Assembly: GCF_907164915.1 (NCBI RefSeq)
Contig: NW_025919514.1
Coordinates: 1-64,000 of the forward strand
Source of the DNA: Impatiens glandulifera
Lineage: Eukaryota; Streptophyta; Magnoliopsida; Ericales; Balsaminaceae
Direction: 5' to 3'
DNA length: 64,000 nt
Of the stretch, positions 32,941-45,715 are shown in pieces. How positions within the stretch are numbered: position 1 is the first letter of the stretch; every line of letters begins with the position of its first letter. The position numbers were made by a program, and so were the translations under genes. Below the pieces are notes generated by a model. It did no database searches, had not been told where the DNA came from, and saw only the letters and a list, made by a program, of their open reading frames with translations.

Positions 32941-35900
32941 GTTGTTGAAGCTCAACAAAGATGTCTTTACATGGTCCTATAAGGACATGCTGTGTATTGA
33001 CCCCGAAATTATCCAACATCGTATTATGTTGTACTCGGATGCCAAGCCTGTTAAGCAGAAGCTTTTGCGTATGAAGCCCGACATGGTTAACAAGATCAAG
33101 GAAGAGATACAGAAGCAAATTAAAGACGACTTTCTGGATGTTGTTGAATATCCAAAATGGGTCGCCAATGTGGTCCCCGTGGCCAAGAAAGTTGAAAAAA
33201 TCCATGTGTGCGTGGACTATCGCGATCTCAACAAAGCTAGCCCCCAAAACAATTTCCCACTCCCGCACATCGATGTGTTGTTCGACCATGCAACTAGTCA
33301 TGTGCTCCTATCATTCATGGATGGTTTCTCGGGCTATAATCAAGTCTTGATGGCACCTGAGGACAAAGAAAAGATTAACCTTCTGCTACCGTGTGATGCC
33401 CTTTGGGCTGAAGAACACTAGAGCCATGTATCAAAGGGCGGACACAACCATTTCCATGACATGATCCACAAGGAAGTCGAAGTCTACGTTGATGATATGA
33501 TTGTCAAATTTGAGAAGCGAGCAGGACACATTGTAAACCTAGAGAAGTTCCTTCGGAGGATTCGAAATACCGACTTTGTTTAAATCCAAAGATATGCACA
33601 TTTAGTGTCACTGCCGATAAGATGCTGGGATTTCTAATTACTCAAAGAGGAATAGAAGTCGATCCCAACAAAATTGCAGCCATCACAACCATGCCAACAC
33701 CCCAAGAACGAGCGAGAGGTTCGGGGATTTCTTGGCAAAATCTAATACATCAGTCGTTTCATCAGTAAGCTCACTTCCACTTACGATACTCTCTTCAAGC
33801 TTCTGAAGAAGGATCAAAAGTTCGTCTGGAATGATACTTGTTAGCACACTTTCGAAAAGGTGAAAGCTTAGTTGCAATCACCTCCTATCCTCATGTCTCC
33901 AAGGCCAGGAATTCCTTTAATTCTTTATCTGACCGTCACCGAGTCATCCATGGGGAGCATGCTAGCCCAAGAAAACGAAAGCAAAGAGGAGGTAGCAATT
34001 TACTACCTTAGTAAAAGGATGACCGATTACGAGTTGAACTATTCTTAAGTAGAAAAAGTCTGTTGGGCATTAGCTTGGGTAACGAAAAGGTTGTGCCACT
34101 ACATGCAAGCCCACCCAATCAAGCTAGTGTCAAGACTCGATCCCATTCGTTTCTTGTTTCAAAGAACTCTTCTTTCACCGTGTCTTGTTAAATGGATGAT
34201 GATGATTTCAGATACGACATCACATAAACTGTCCAAAAGTCAATCAAGGGGAGTGTAGTGGCTGATTTCCTAGATGATCAGCCAATCACTTTTGAAGACG
34301 ATGATGAAGAGATGGTGTTCCCAGACGATGAGATCATGACCGTTCAATCTGAAGCATGGAAATTAATGTTCGATGGCGCATCGGGCAAACAGGGCTACGA
34401 CATTGGTATTCTTTTGATCGATCCTACTGACACATATAATCCTACTTACGTTAAGTTAGGTTATAGTGTCACCAACAATGAAGCTGAGTACGAAGCATGC
34501 ATCGCCGGGATCAAGTTAGCCAGCGAGAAAATGATTAGCATATTGGAGGTTATCGGAGACTCAAATCTTGTAATCTCTCAAGCCAATAGAGATTGGCAGG
34601 TCAAAGGCGGCAATCTTAAACCTTATCATTCTTTCCTCATATGTTTAATCGCTAAGTTCGAAAGTGTTGTTTTCATCCATGCTCCAAGGAGTCAGAATCG
34701 TTTCGCTAACACCCTTGCAACTCTTGCGGTGATGACTCAAATTCCCGAGGGAATCAAGATCAAGCCACTCAAAATCCAACAGAAGTGCAATCACATCTAT
34801 GAGAAACTAGTGGTTGCTAACACTGATATCTCAAGTAAACCTTGGTTTGAGCCCATCCAATCTTATATCGAAAAGGGGGAATATCCTTCCCACTTTCATA
34901 AGAAAAAACGTCGTTCTCTCCGTCAATTTGCCACTAGCTATGTGGTTGTGGCAGGATGTCTCTATCGACGATCCTTTGATGGATAAAACATGTTTTGCGT
35001 AGATCAGGCAGAATCTACCACCTTCATGGAAGAAGTCCATGATGGAAATTGTGATTCCCATATGAACGACATGGCCCTTGCTAAGAAAATTCTTCGGCTA
35101 GGCTACTTTTAGTAGAACTTGGAACATGATTGCATTGCGTTCGTCAAAAAGTGTCACTAGTGTGAAATTTATGCTAATCTAAAGCATACTTTGTTTCTCT
35201 CCTCTATAAAATGACTTCTCCATGGCCATTTTCCACATGAGGAATTGATATCATCGGAAAAATCCACCCCCACGCATCCAACGATCATGAATTCATCTTG
35301 GTCGCTATTGACTATTTCACCAAGTGGGTTGAGGCTTATTCGTTCAAAATCCTCAAATCCTCCCACGTAGAAAAATTCATTCGCAGTAATATCATTAGTC
35401 GATACGGGGTTCCCCATTCGATGATTTCTGATAAAGAGCGACACTTTCAAGGTAGTGTGCTCGAGCTTTTGAGAGAATTCAAAATTGAGCATCACAAGTT
35501 GTCACCATATCGACCGCAAACCAACGGGGCGGTCGAGGCTACTAACAAGAACGTAATCTCAATCTTGAAGAAAAGCACATGGACATATAGGGATTGGCAT
35601 GAGAAGTTTCCTTATGCTCTATGGGGTTCCCGAACCACTGCTCGGACTTCTACAAGCAAAACTCCTTATTCGTTGGTTTATGGCATGGAGGCAGTTCAAC
35701 CCATTAAGTTGGAGTTGCCTACTCTCAGGGTTCTTTTAGAGAGCCACGTCATCGGGGAAGATTGGTTAAAGTCCAGATACGATCAGTTATCACTCATGGA
35801 GGATTGGTTAGACGCCCTATGCAAGACACAATCTTATCAACAACGCATGGCAAGGGCGTTCAACAAGAAGGTCAAACCTAGGCACCTTATCGTAGGAGAA

Positions 35901-36113
35901 CTTTTTCTTAGAAAGACCCGAGAGCTGTAGGATCCCAGAGGAAAATTCCAGCCGCCATGGGAGGGACCTTCCATCATCAAACATATCTTTTCGGGTGGAA
36001 TTGTTCGTCTCACCACTCTCGATGGTGATGAATATTCATCCCCATTTAATCTTGACACGCTCAAGAAATACGATGTCTCAAGTGGAGAAATCAACGACAT
36101 GTGTTTGATTTGA
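32660..36113 (+). pseudogene. Gypsy (Tat) pol: RT, RNase H, second RNase H, integrase
   Basis: RT begins near 32890 (LNKDVFTWSYKDM, MLYSDAKPVKQKLLRMKP, VCVDYRDLNKASP) and has the catalytic YVDDMIVK at about 33490. A Ty3 RNase H follows with stops (SKRMTDYELNYS). The open frame 34258-34986 is a second, archaeal-type RNase H (LMFDGASGKQGYDIG, NNEAEYEACIAGIKLA), the hallmark of Tat elements. Integrase spans about 35040-36113: a zinc-finger remnant near 35125-35170, the catalytic core in 35298-35930 (AIDYFTKWVEAY; MISDKERHFQGS; YRPQTNGAVEATNKN) and the tail to KKYDVSSGEINDMCLI. Pol copies the RNA to DNA and inserts it. Stops or frameshifts near 33420, 33580, 34050, 35110 and 35930 make it inactive. 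Confidence 0.88.
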
Positions 36114-36869
36114 TACTAAAAAAACAAAAAAACAAAAACAAAAACAAAAAAGGGTCTTCTCATTCCATGTCGTTTCTTGATTGTCAAAGATGTTCCCAAA
36201 TGAGTTGAATACTTAATCCCATATCATGAGTTCAACATCCTTTTTCTACATTTTCATACAGACGTGCATTTCATAACATTGTCTTTGAACCCCTAGTTTC
36301 CATACTAGGGGAATTTTTGCAAATGCATTTAAATAAAACAAAAAAAAATATTTCAACGTGATTGCTAAGGTTGAGTTTCTAAAAAAAATTATGTTGAGGA
36401 CCTATTAACAAGCACGTTGAGGGATTTTTTTCCATATTCCTTTCAATCCATTGCACTCAGCATTGAAAGAAGAACCATTGAACTACCTTTGGACCTGATT
36501 CCCCATCCTTGGGGATAGGTAGGAAATCTATCAAATAGGTCCGGTCAAAATCATTTAAAACATTTTTATCCTTAGCGTGAAGAAGACAACGATCTCTGTT
36601 GTCATGAACCAACAAGGACATTATGAAATGAGTAAGTGTTAAGACTAATTCTTAATCGAGGACCGTTTCCAAAAGCGATTTCGAAGTCTTTCTAAAAGAC
36701 TCGCGTGGGGAAGTTTTGTCTGTCAACTGCCTTCAAAGATACCTTGCGATTGTTGAAAAAACTTTTTTTCAAACCCTTTGAGACACAGTAGAACCCGAAC
36801 TTAACCTGGAAGTTTAGTGGATTATGAGAATTGTCTGGCTTCGCCAAAAGAGACGTGTTCAAAAGAAAA
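36114..36869. other. Gypsy 3' untranslated region, unique part
   Basis: Follows the pol stop. Starts with an (AAAAAC)n-like run at 36118-36150. No gene or strong repeat seen. Such long 3' regions are usual in Tat/Ogre elements. Confidence 0.6.
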
Positions 36870-37295
36870 AAAATCAATGAACAAAGTATTCATCAAAATG
36901 TTGAGACCTTGAAATCACCGTTGAGCAATCCCGCTAGGCGTATCGATTCGGTTAGATATATTGATGATACTAAAAAAAATCAGTGAGCATAGTATCCGTC
37001 AAAAGGTTGAGACTTTGAAATCACCGTCGGGCAACCTTGTTAGGCGTATCGATTCGGTCAGATATACCGATAGTACTAAAAAAATCAATGATCAAAGTAT
37101 TCATCAAAAGGTTGAGACTTTGAAATCACCGCTAGGCGATCTCGTCGGGCGTATCGATTCGGTCAGATATACCAATGGTACTAAAAAAAATCAATGATCA
37201 AAATATTCATCAAAAGGTTGAGACTTTGAAATCACCGCTAGGCGATCTCGCCGGGCGTATCGATTCGGTCAGATATACCGATTATACTAAAAATT
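36870..37295. repeat. ~106-bp tandem repeat, four copies
   Basis: Units start with gttgagactttgaaatcacc at 36900, 37006, 37111 and 37217 and contain gtatcgattcggtcagatat. High identity between copies suggests recent expansion. Located in the Gypsy 3' region. Confidence 0.9.
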
Positions 37296-37599
37296 TTTGT
37301 GAGGAAAACATATGAAACTCTGAAACACTTGGCTCAAGGTGGTTCTAAAAAATGAATACCAAAGCCCTACCCCGAGCCCAAAATTTGGTCACTTGATGAC
37401 TAGTTCACAACAAAATGCTTGTACAAAATGCAGGGTATTATTAGTCAGATCTTTCTACGTTGAGAGGAAAGGAAAGAAGTCGGATTTCGTCTTGGCTGAG
37501 ACAGTCTAGAACTTTCCTCAAGTCTTATTCGCTGAAAATGTTTCAGTTTGAAGCTAACCACGCGACATAGAGATCGAAGTCTTCTATCATTGCTTGTGT

Positions 37600-38060
37600 A
37601 TCATTTTAATAAAATGCCCTAGTCTCCACTAGGTGCATTTTTTAGCATGTATTCACGATTTCAAGCCCTGTGCAGATTGCTTCATTGTATCTGCATCACG
37701 GGGATAAAATACCGTAGTCTTCACTATGGGCATTTTTGAGCATGCATTCACGTTTTCAAGCCCTGTATAGATTGCTTCATTGTATCTGCATCACGGAGAT
37801 AAAATACCCTAGTCTTCACTAAGGGCATTTTAAAAAAAACATGCATTTATATTTTCAAAGCCCTTTGCAAGCTGCTTCATTGTATGTGCATCACAAAAGT
37901 AAAATACCCTAGTCTTCACTAGGGGTATTTTTTTTTTAAAAAAAAACATGCATTTATATTTTTAATCCCCATGCTAATTGCTTCATTATCTTTCACATCA
38001 TGTGATCAGAATACTCTAGTCTTTGTTAGAGCCATTTTCAAATTTCCATGTTAATCCTAA
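37600..38060. repeat. ~95-107-bp tandem repeat, about five copies
   Basis: Units carry aaaataccctagtcttcact at about 37610, 37706, 37801, 37907 and a worn copy near 38008, each followed by gcattt..agcatgcatt and tgcttcattgtatctgcatc. Second minisatellite of the Gypsy 3' region. Confidence 0.85.
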
Positions 38061-38169
38061 TCTTCCAGTTTAGGTGTTTATTTTGTAATCCTTGGTTTAG
38101 AACTTAGTCTCCGTGATTTAGGTGTTCTAATTCCTTTACTCGAGAAACCCCCACTTCGATTGTTCTTAC

Positions 38170-38690
38170 AGTCATGAGACGTTGTTCTCTTTATCATTGT
38201 CCGTGAATACCATCCTTTAGATGTTCACACAATGCTCTTTTTTACCATTGTCCGTGAAGTCCATCCTTTGGGTGTTCACGCGTTGTTCTCTTTATCTCTG
38301 GCCGCGAATACCATCGTTTGGGTGTTCACGCGTTGTTTTCTCTGAGACTCTATCTTCCTGCATTGGAGAAGACCCCTGTTTTGATTTTCTCTGGCAGTCG
38401 GAGGGCGATTGTTTTCTCTACCTTTGGTCGCCGTGAACACCGTCATCCGGTTGTTCACACGAGAAATTTGTTCTTTAAGGTACATGCTACTTCAATCCCT
38501 CGGGGATTGTAGTACGAGGTTCCTTCATTGGAGAAGACCCCTGTTTCGATTTGCTTTGGCAGTTGGAGATGCAATTGTTTTCTCTATCTTTGGTCGTCGT
38601 GAACACCGATATCGAGTTGTTCACACGAGAAATTTGTTCTTTAAGGTACATGCTACTTCAATCCCTCGGGGATTATAGTACGAGGTTCCT
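38170..38690. repeat. ~170-bp duplicated units preceding the 69-bp array
   Basis: A unit containing cacgagaaatttgttcttta and catgctacttcaatccctcg occurs at about 38455-38520 and 38625-38690. Shorter repeats with gtgaataccatcgtttgggt lie upstream. It grades into the 69-bp array. Confidence 0.75.
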
Positions 38691-39850
38691 TCATTAGAGA
38701 AGACCCCTACTTTGATCTGCTCTTGTAGTCGGGGAGGCGATTGTTTTTTTCACTTCCATTCATTGGAGAAAACCCCTACTCCGATCTGTTCTTGCAGACA
38801 GGGAGATAATTGTTTTCTTCATTTCCATTCATTGGAGAAAATCTCTACTCCGGTCTGCTCTTGCAGGGGAGGCGATTGTTTTCTCCATCTCCATTCATTG
38901 GAGAAAACCCCTACTCCGGTCTACTCTTACAGTCGGGGAGGTGATTGTTTTCTTCATCTCCATTCATTGGTGAAAACTCATACTCCAATATGCTTTTGCA
39001 GTCGGGGAGGCGATTGTTTTCTACATTTCCATTCATTAGAGAAAACCCATGCTCCGATTTTCTCTTGCAGTCGAGGAGGCGATTGTTTTCTTCACTTCCA
39101 TTCATTGGAGAAAATCTCTGCTCCGATCTGCTCTTGCAGTCGGGGTGGCGATTGTTTTTTTCATTTCATTCATTAGAGAAAAACCCTACACCGATCTGCT
39201 CTTGCATTCGGGAGACGATTGTTTTCTTCATTTCTATACATTAGAGAAAACCCCTGCTCTGATCTGCTCTTGTAGTCGAGGAGGCGATTGTTTTCTTCAT
39301 TTTCATTCATTGGAGAAAACCCCTGCTCCGATCTGCTCTTACATTCAGGGAGGCGATTATTTTCTTCACTTCCATTCATTGGAGAAAACACATGCTCTGA
39401 TCTGCTCTTGCAGTCGGGCAGACGATTATTTTCTTCATTTCCATTCATTGGAGAAAACCCCTGTTCTGATCTGCCCTCGCAGTCGGGGAGGCGATTGGTT
39501 TCTTCACTTCCATCAATTGGAGAAAACCCTTGTTGCGGTCTGCTCTTGCAGTCGGGGAGACAATTGTTTTCTTTACTTCTATCCATTGGAGAAAACCCAT
39601 GCTCCGATATGCTCTTGCAGTCGGGAAGGCGATTGTTTTCTTCACTTCCATCCATTGGAGAAACCCTACTCCGATCTCCCCTTGTAGTCGGGGAGGCAAT
39701 TATTTTCTTCACTTACATCCATTGGAGAAACCCCTACTCCGATCTGCTCTTGCAGTCGGGGAGACGATTGTTTTCTTCATCTTCATTCGTTGTAGAAAAT
39801 CCTGCTTTGATTTTCTCTTACAGTCGGGAGGCGATTATTTTCTCTATCTC
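38690..39850. repeat. ~69-bp minisatellite, about 17 copies
   Basis: The unit has cattcattggagaaaacccc, tccgatctgctcttgcagtc and ggggaggcgattgttttctt, at a period near 69 bp (for example 38941, 39010, 39079, 39148). Because 69 is divisible by three, several frames on both strands stay open as 23-residue repeats; I treat these as artefacts. Third minisatellite of the Gypsy 3' region. Confidence 0.95.
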
Positions 39851-40586
39851 TAATCGTTGTGAGTACTATCGTTTCGGTGTTCACGCGAGGAAAAAAAATT
39901 CTTATGAATGCTTGAAGCCACGAGGATCCTCCCGGGTTGTGGCATATTGTCTTCTTCAATGAGACTATCTTGGCCTCGACGATTTCAATCCTTTGAAGAC
40001 AAAGGATTGTGTTGCTTTGTTGAAGAGTACCCTCAGATGGGTATATGGTTCTAGAAGGTTTCAACAAATGACTATTTTGTCGATCGGTTAACTTAGAAGA
40101 TTACGCTCCGAGTCGTAGGGTTCCTTGATAAGGACATACGACGGAGACTTGTTAACTAATTCTTGAACTGACGGCCTATGGGCCTTATCATTATGTTTCC
40201 CTTGTTTTGCAGGTTATTGCTCGTGAAATTTCACTTGATGAGAATTCACACGAGATCGGCTGTGAAAAGACGGCTCATGACAAGATACTTTCTTCCCCGA
40301 ATCCTTATGTAAGCTTTGATACGAAACTTGTTATAATGTCTAGTTTTCTCTTATAGGTACACCATGAGGATCGTTGCACAGTTCAAGCCTCCGGTTTCTT
40401 CAAATGTGTAAGGGCTAAACGAGAAAAATCAATGAAGGATATTCATTGTCATGTTGTATCTTTCTTTTCTCTTTCATTCATTCAGTTCGGGTAAAAAAAA
40501 TTGTGGTGCCTATTGTTTAGGCTTGAACACACATTTTATGAAAACAAGAAATTTTTCTCCAAACTCTGTCCAAGAGGGGCATTCTG
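39851..40586. other. Gypsy region between minisatellite and 3' LTR
   Basis: No gene recognised. It should contain the polypurine tract next to the LTR; agaggggcattc lies just before TGTTGACACC. Frames here are short. Confidence 0.5.
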
Positions 40587-43500
40587 TTGACACCCCATTT
40601 TTACACCCTAGATACCTAATAAAAAGACCCGGTCCGAAATAATACTCATGTTTGTTTATTAAACCGGGAAAACAAAAATAGAAACACCTCTTGGAAAACC
40701 GACTTTAAAAAACTTGAAAGACAGTGATTCAAGTGAAAAGTTGCAAAAATACTTAAGTCTCAAGTCCCCTCATACTTTCAGAATAATCGACGCGAGAAAT
40801 CATGAATTTCATGTATAATATTATTATTGGAGAAAACGTGTTAAAGAGTTATTTTAGAGCCCTTTTATGAGTTGAATCACCGTTTTTTCTCTGATTCAAT
40901 TTCCTGAACCCGTGAAATATTCATGTTGTACGTTTTGAAAAATCTCAGATTTTGAGTGTAATATTACTATTTGCAAATTTGTGCAGAAGACGCTCATAAA
41001 GGGGAAAGCGAGGAAACAGGCCAACCCAAGTTAACTCGAGTCAACCCGCCAACCAACAAGTCAACCCAGGTCAACAAGGGACCGAACATGTGACAAGTGG
41101 AAACGGGAAAGAGTTGACTAGTCTTCTAAAATAGGGAAAATCGGATCATTTGGAAAATGGGTTATTTGAACAGGATTATTTGAAAAAAAACCCAAGAATC
41201 CTTAAGTTTGAAGTCCCCATTGAGCTTCCATTGGAACCCTAGACTTCATGAATTTATCTCGGTTTAATTACTGTATGAAAATTCGATGATATTAGATGTT
41301 TTGAAAATAGAAATGAGTCCTCTCTCATATGGTGTAGCCCAATCTCCCGTTGGTGCCCTCTACCTAGACGAAATCTGGTCATGAGTGGAAGGTGTTCCTG
41401 AAAGGTTTAAATCAAACACCCTTTCACTTAAAAAATCGTAACTTGAGCTGTGATTGATGGTTTTGAGTAATCAAAGTTGGGTTGGAAAGCTAACTCACGT
41501 ATATTTCAAATGGAACCGTTCCCGAAGCGTAATTCGACCTTTAAGGGCCTTTATCGATCTTAAAAGGGAAGCAATACTACATACTCAAATCATGTGAGCT
41601 AATTGAAGCTATACCACACTTTTAAGCATCATAACTTTTGAACCAATGATCCATATTAAGTGTGTGAACTATCATTGTAAATCTATTTGAATTAGCTTTC
41701 CAATTATATCAAGTAGTCCTCCCAGTTCGTCTTAGAGCTCAGTCTAAGTCGCCCTCTGTGAAGCTGGTACATGAACCGAGAGGATCCATGATCCATATTA
41801 AGTGTGTGAACTATCATTATAAATCTATTTGAATTAGCTTTCCAATGATATCAAGTAGTCCTCCCAGTTCGCCTTAGAGCTCAGTCCAAGTCGCCCTCTG
41901 TGAAGCTGGTACATGAACCGAGAGGATAAATAGTTGAAGACTTTGAAAACTCGTAACTTAGGCTAAGAAGGTCCGTTTGGGTTGATTCAAAAAAGAGATT
42001 CACGGTAATTTGGTCCCGGATCTACCATAAAATGTTCGCAATTTTTGAAGCTAAAACGAGGCCAGGGTGATTTATTTAGGATGATGATGCAAATGGATAA
42101 AAGGAAATCGGGAATAAAGGGGAAGTAAAAAAGTTTTTTTTTATTCCCAAGCGTGGCCTTGATTTTAGGGTGTATTTCCAATTTAACCATTGAAGTTAAA
42201 AAGGGCAGTTTTTCAGTTGAAAAAAAGGAGGAGATCACTCAATTTAGTTTAGAGCAGTTTCAGACTTCTAGAGATTGATCGGGTAAAAAAAGAGAAATTG
42301 AGAGTTAACTCCATTAGAGGAGGGAGAGAGAACTCGATTTCATCTATGAAAAGATTCGATTCTCTTTTCAGTCAAGAAAAGAGGACAACATCAAATCCTG
42401 TTACCTGTGATTCTATTGCAGCTACATGACGAAGGACAAGCGAACGATTCAACCACGGACGTACTGTGATTCCTGGCCTCTCTTGTCGCGTGGAATTGAA
42501 AGAGCATTTCAACAACATTTGAGGAAGAATATTGCATTGGAGCAGAAAATCGAAAAAGGCAGAAACAGTCTTTGATTCATTCGTCTTCTTCATTTCTTGT
42601 AATCTTCTTGCTGATTCAGGTAATCTTCTTACAATGTGATTCTTGAATACTTGATTGGAGGCATCAGTTATGAACACTGATGCCGATTGCTATTTGAATT
42701 TTGCTTGATTGTTGTTGTAATTATTTTTTGTTCACGCCTTCGATCTGCATTGTTGTATGTTTGATTCAACCTAGCTGGTAGTCGTTTGAGATTAGGATTG
42801 GTTTAGGTTATCTATTAGATTAGGAGTCTTTTGTCTTGATGTCACAGGTTCAATCTGATTGAAAATGTGAATATCATTTTGGCTGAAACGAGGAACACAT
42901 ACAAGGGATTTTACTTCAGTTCTTCATTCGTATAAGCGTCTAAGCACGATCTGACTCACGGATGGACTCCTGGTGTATAGATGAACTCACGAAGATCCAA
43001 CGGGCTGTTGCAGCTTACTTGGTGGCGAATTGGGAGTAGAGCGAAGAACATCAGCAAGTTCCAGCCAAAGCTCTGTCGATTTCGGCCGATCTGCTTTATG
43101 TGTTGTTGGATTCGTTCAGGCTGAAAAGACGAACCACGACGAGGAGAGAGCTTCGGCGAGCAAAGGAACAATTGTGGCATCTTCTTCTTCGAGCGAAAAT
43201 CGGCCATCGGAGCAACTCGCCGAAAATCGTCTATGCCGGAAAATTCATCGGAAGGAAGGCCGATGACTTCACTTTTCTTTTTCTTTTAATTCGATTCCTC
43301 CAACTTCTCCTAAAGTTGCAAAGAGGCCTCTGGGCCTCTTTTATTTTTTAAATATGTCTAACAACTTTAATTTTGAATTAATTATTTAATTCGAAATTAA
43401 AGTAGTCCTTGAACTCTTTCCTTCTTTAAAGCTTTGTTTTCCTTTTATTTCGATTTAAAACTTTAAAAATTAAAAATAAAATAACCTCTAAGGTCCTGTT

Positions 43501-44311
43501 TGTTTCCCAGTTTTCACAAACAACCTTAAAATGAGGATTCAAACGTCCAAACTACTTTCAAATTTTCTCGAATATTCTCAAGAATTCAAAAATATTATTT
43601 TCTTCAAAAATAAAATTTTCCCGGAATTTTTAGGGCCCGTTTGAAAAATGGCTATCTTCGTAGTGGCATATCGGTAGTTCTACAACTTCGAAAATTCCAA
43701 AATCGATTCCTATGAGCTTTTAAAAATATTTTTGTCATATGAAGCTTTGGGAACTTTGGGAATTATGTTCTGAAAATGACTCATTTTACAGTGTTATATT
43801 CAAAGTTTTCTTAATTCTGAGAATTTAAAAGGGGAAACACTCAGAACCTTGAGTTAATCCATTCTCTTTTCTCCTTTGAGCGAAATAATAAAATTATAAT
43901 CCTCCAATCGAATTGTTATTCTCCTCATCTATCCTCATTTGATCCTTCTCGGGAATCCTGATTCTCGCTTTTCTTTGAGAATGTTGTTTTATGCCTTGCA
44001 ATGCTTTTCAATGCTTTTTAGTGCTTTTCAATGTTTTTTTTTCAATGCTTTATCTTCGTCAAGAACCTCATGAATAGGACTAGCCCCTTGTAAAATGATT
44101 AAGATTTTCTCACACAAGCAAAAGGGTTATGAACTCACGTAACAATCCTTCAAACATCAACTGGCCAATTACTTAGGCGTAGAGACTGTCTGTAAAGATA
44201 AGCATATAGGACATAGCGTCGTAGGCCCTTTCCTAATACGTAACCAAACTGAACTCTTAAAACGAATCTCTAATTTCCTTTTCTTTAGTTTCTTTAGGAA
44301 GTAAACTAAAG
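40587..44311 (+). repeat. Long Gypsy (Tat-type) LTR
   Basis: Starts TGTTGACACCCCATTTTTAC and ends near 44311, just before tggcgactct. The length of about 3.7 kb fits Tat/Ogre LTRs. It includes a 142-bp tandem duplication (41646-41929). Near 44020-44195 it matches the fragment at 25196-25391. The open frames within it (such as 42372-42677) match no family I know. It lies at the 3' end of the Gypsy pol, but PBS-like sequence follows it. Confidence 0.7.
41646..41929. repeat. 142-bp tandem duplication in the Gypsy LTR
   Basis: Copies at 41646-41787 and 41788-41929 are nearly identical, both starting atgatccatattaagtgtgt and ending ggtacatgaaccgagaggat. Local duplication within the LTR. Confidence 0.92.
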
Positions 44312-44483
44312 TGGCGACTCTCAATTCAATTAGATCGATACATTCGTGAGTGTATCGATTTAAAAACTATACGGGCCAATTCAAAAGAGAGTGTATGCCA
44401 AATTAAAAAGGGCGTTCTCAAAAAAAAAATTAAAAAGGGCATACGCCAGAAAGGAAGCGAAACGAGAAAAAACGCGTAAAAGT
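44312..44483 (+). other. Tat-type PBS and leader fragment
   Basis: tggcgactctc at 44312-44322 resembles the Arg-tRNA PBS (TGGCGACTC..) found directly after the 5' LTR of Tat/Ogre elements. It is followed by about 160 bp of non-coding sequence, then abruptly by Copia RT sequence. A PBS here means the preceding LTR also acts, or once acted, as a 5' LTR. Confidence 0.55.
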
Positions 44484-45339
44484 ATGATGGGAGAACTGAA
44501 TTATTTCCTCGGTCTTCAAGTTTGTCAATTTGAAGATGACACAATCATCAACTAGGCAAAGTACACTAGGGAGCTGCTAAAGAAGTTTGGTATGGAGAAC
44601 TACTCTACAGCAACTCCAATGAATTTTTCAAGCAAGCTTGACAAAGATGAAAATGGCAAAAGTTTTGACATAACTGTTTATAGAGGGGTCATTGGTTCTC
44701 TACTTTACCTAACTGCTAGCCGGCCAAATATTTTGTTTGCCGTCAGCGTTTGTGAAAGATTTCAGGCTAACCCTAAACAATCTCATTATGTTGCTTCTAA
44801 GTGTATTTTGAAGTATTTAAAGAGAACTCAAAATGTGAGACTATGGTATTTAAATGATTTCATTTTCAATTTAACTAGCTATTCTGATGTAGACTATGCA
44901 GGGTGCAAGATCGATCGGAAGAGTACCATTGGAACTTGCCAGTTCCTTGGTGATCATCTAATCTCTTGGTTCAACAAGAAGTAGACGTTCGTCACCACGT
45001 CTACAGTAGAGGTTGAATATCTTGTTGCATGTAGTTGCTGCTCTCAGCTCTTGTGGGTTCAACAACAGCTGAGGGACTATGACATTGAGACAGAAGAGTC
45101 ATCAATCTTCTACGACAACACCAGTGTTATAGTGATCACATACAACCCGGTGTTGCACTCTCAGACGAAGCATATCGAAATCCGATACCATTTCATTTGG
45201 GAGCATGTTAGTTAGAAGCATATTCGTCTTGAATATGTCCCAACAAATCAGCAAGTGGCAGACGTGTTCACAAAGTCACTCCCCGAGACTAAGTTTTCTT
45301 ACTTTAGAAATATTTTGGGTCTTGTAGACCTCAATTGAT
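44484..45339 (+). pseudogene. Copia RT end and RNase H of E1
   Basis: Starts within RT (MMGELNYFLGLQVCQFEDD), then runs through the typical Copia connection (SRPNILFAVSVCERFQANP, ILKYLKRTQNVRLWY) into RNase H (YSDVDYAGCKIDRKST, with catalytic Asp; LISWFNKK). After a stop at 44982 it continues as VEVEYLVACSCCSQLLW, YDNTSVIVI and KHIRLEYVPTNQQVADVFTK, and ends at 45339. RNase H removes the RNA template during reverse transcription. In-frame stops at about 44553, 44982 and 45212 disable it. Confidence 0.88.
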
Positions 45340-45399
45340 TTATTTCTCAGTTAATCATGCACAAATTGAGGGAGAAATTTGTTGATTAAGGTGGCTGGA

Positions 45400-45715
45400 C
45401 AAACGTGTGTAGACGGATGTCTCAATCGGACTGATTAGATTAGTCATCTAAAGAAACCACGTACTTAGACGAGTTGTTGCTTAAGCAACTTGCAAAATAA
45501 GCTTTTTTAGACGTCTATTTATAAGACAGACGTTTGAAGCATCTGTAGACGTGCGTAGTTAGACGTCGTCCGAATAGATGCATGTTAGACGTTTGTAGAC
45601 GAGCGTAGTTAGACGCCGTACGAATAAGACGTCTACCCAACTTAGACGCAAGACATGCGAATAGTATAGACGACGTCTAACTATGTGTGTCTTTAGACGT
45701 CTCATCTTCGGACGA
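45400..45715. repeat. TAGACGT palindrome cluster in E1
   Basis: Irregular repeats of cgtagttagacgtcgt, gttagacgtttgtagacgag and similar, between the Copia pol end and the third ORF. Position matches the E2 cluster at 30840-31240. Confidence 0.8.

Larger units (their letters stand above)
32220..44311 (+). mobile_element. Ty3/Gypsy retrotransposon of Tat/Ogre type, partial
   Basis: It comprises pol (about 32660-36113), a 3' untranslated zone with three minisatellites (36870-39850) and a long LTR (40587-about 44311). The order RT, RNase H, second RNase H, integrase, and the long repetitive 3' zone before an LTR starting TGTTGACACC, are typical of Tat/Ogre/Retand elements. The 5' LTR, gag and most of protease are missing; a 5' LTR scrap may be 25196-25391. 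It sits between the halves of Copia E1. Confidence 0.85.

Noticed and set aside
32909..33301. 130-codon minus-strand open frame
   Set aside because: Antisense shadow of the Gypsy reverse transcriptase.
38712..39962. Long overlapping open frames on both strands (up to 224 codons)
   Set aside because: They arise because the 69-bp minisatellite unit is divisible by three. The 23-residue repeats match no family and all frames are equally open.
41987..43351. Open frames of 78-101 codons within the Gypsy LTR
   Set aside because: No recognisable domain, both strands overlap, and long LTRs of this class often hold chance frames.
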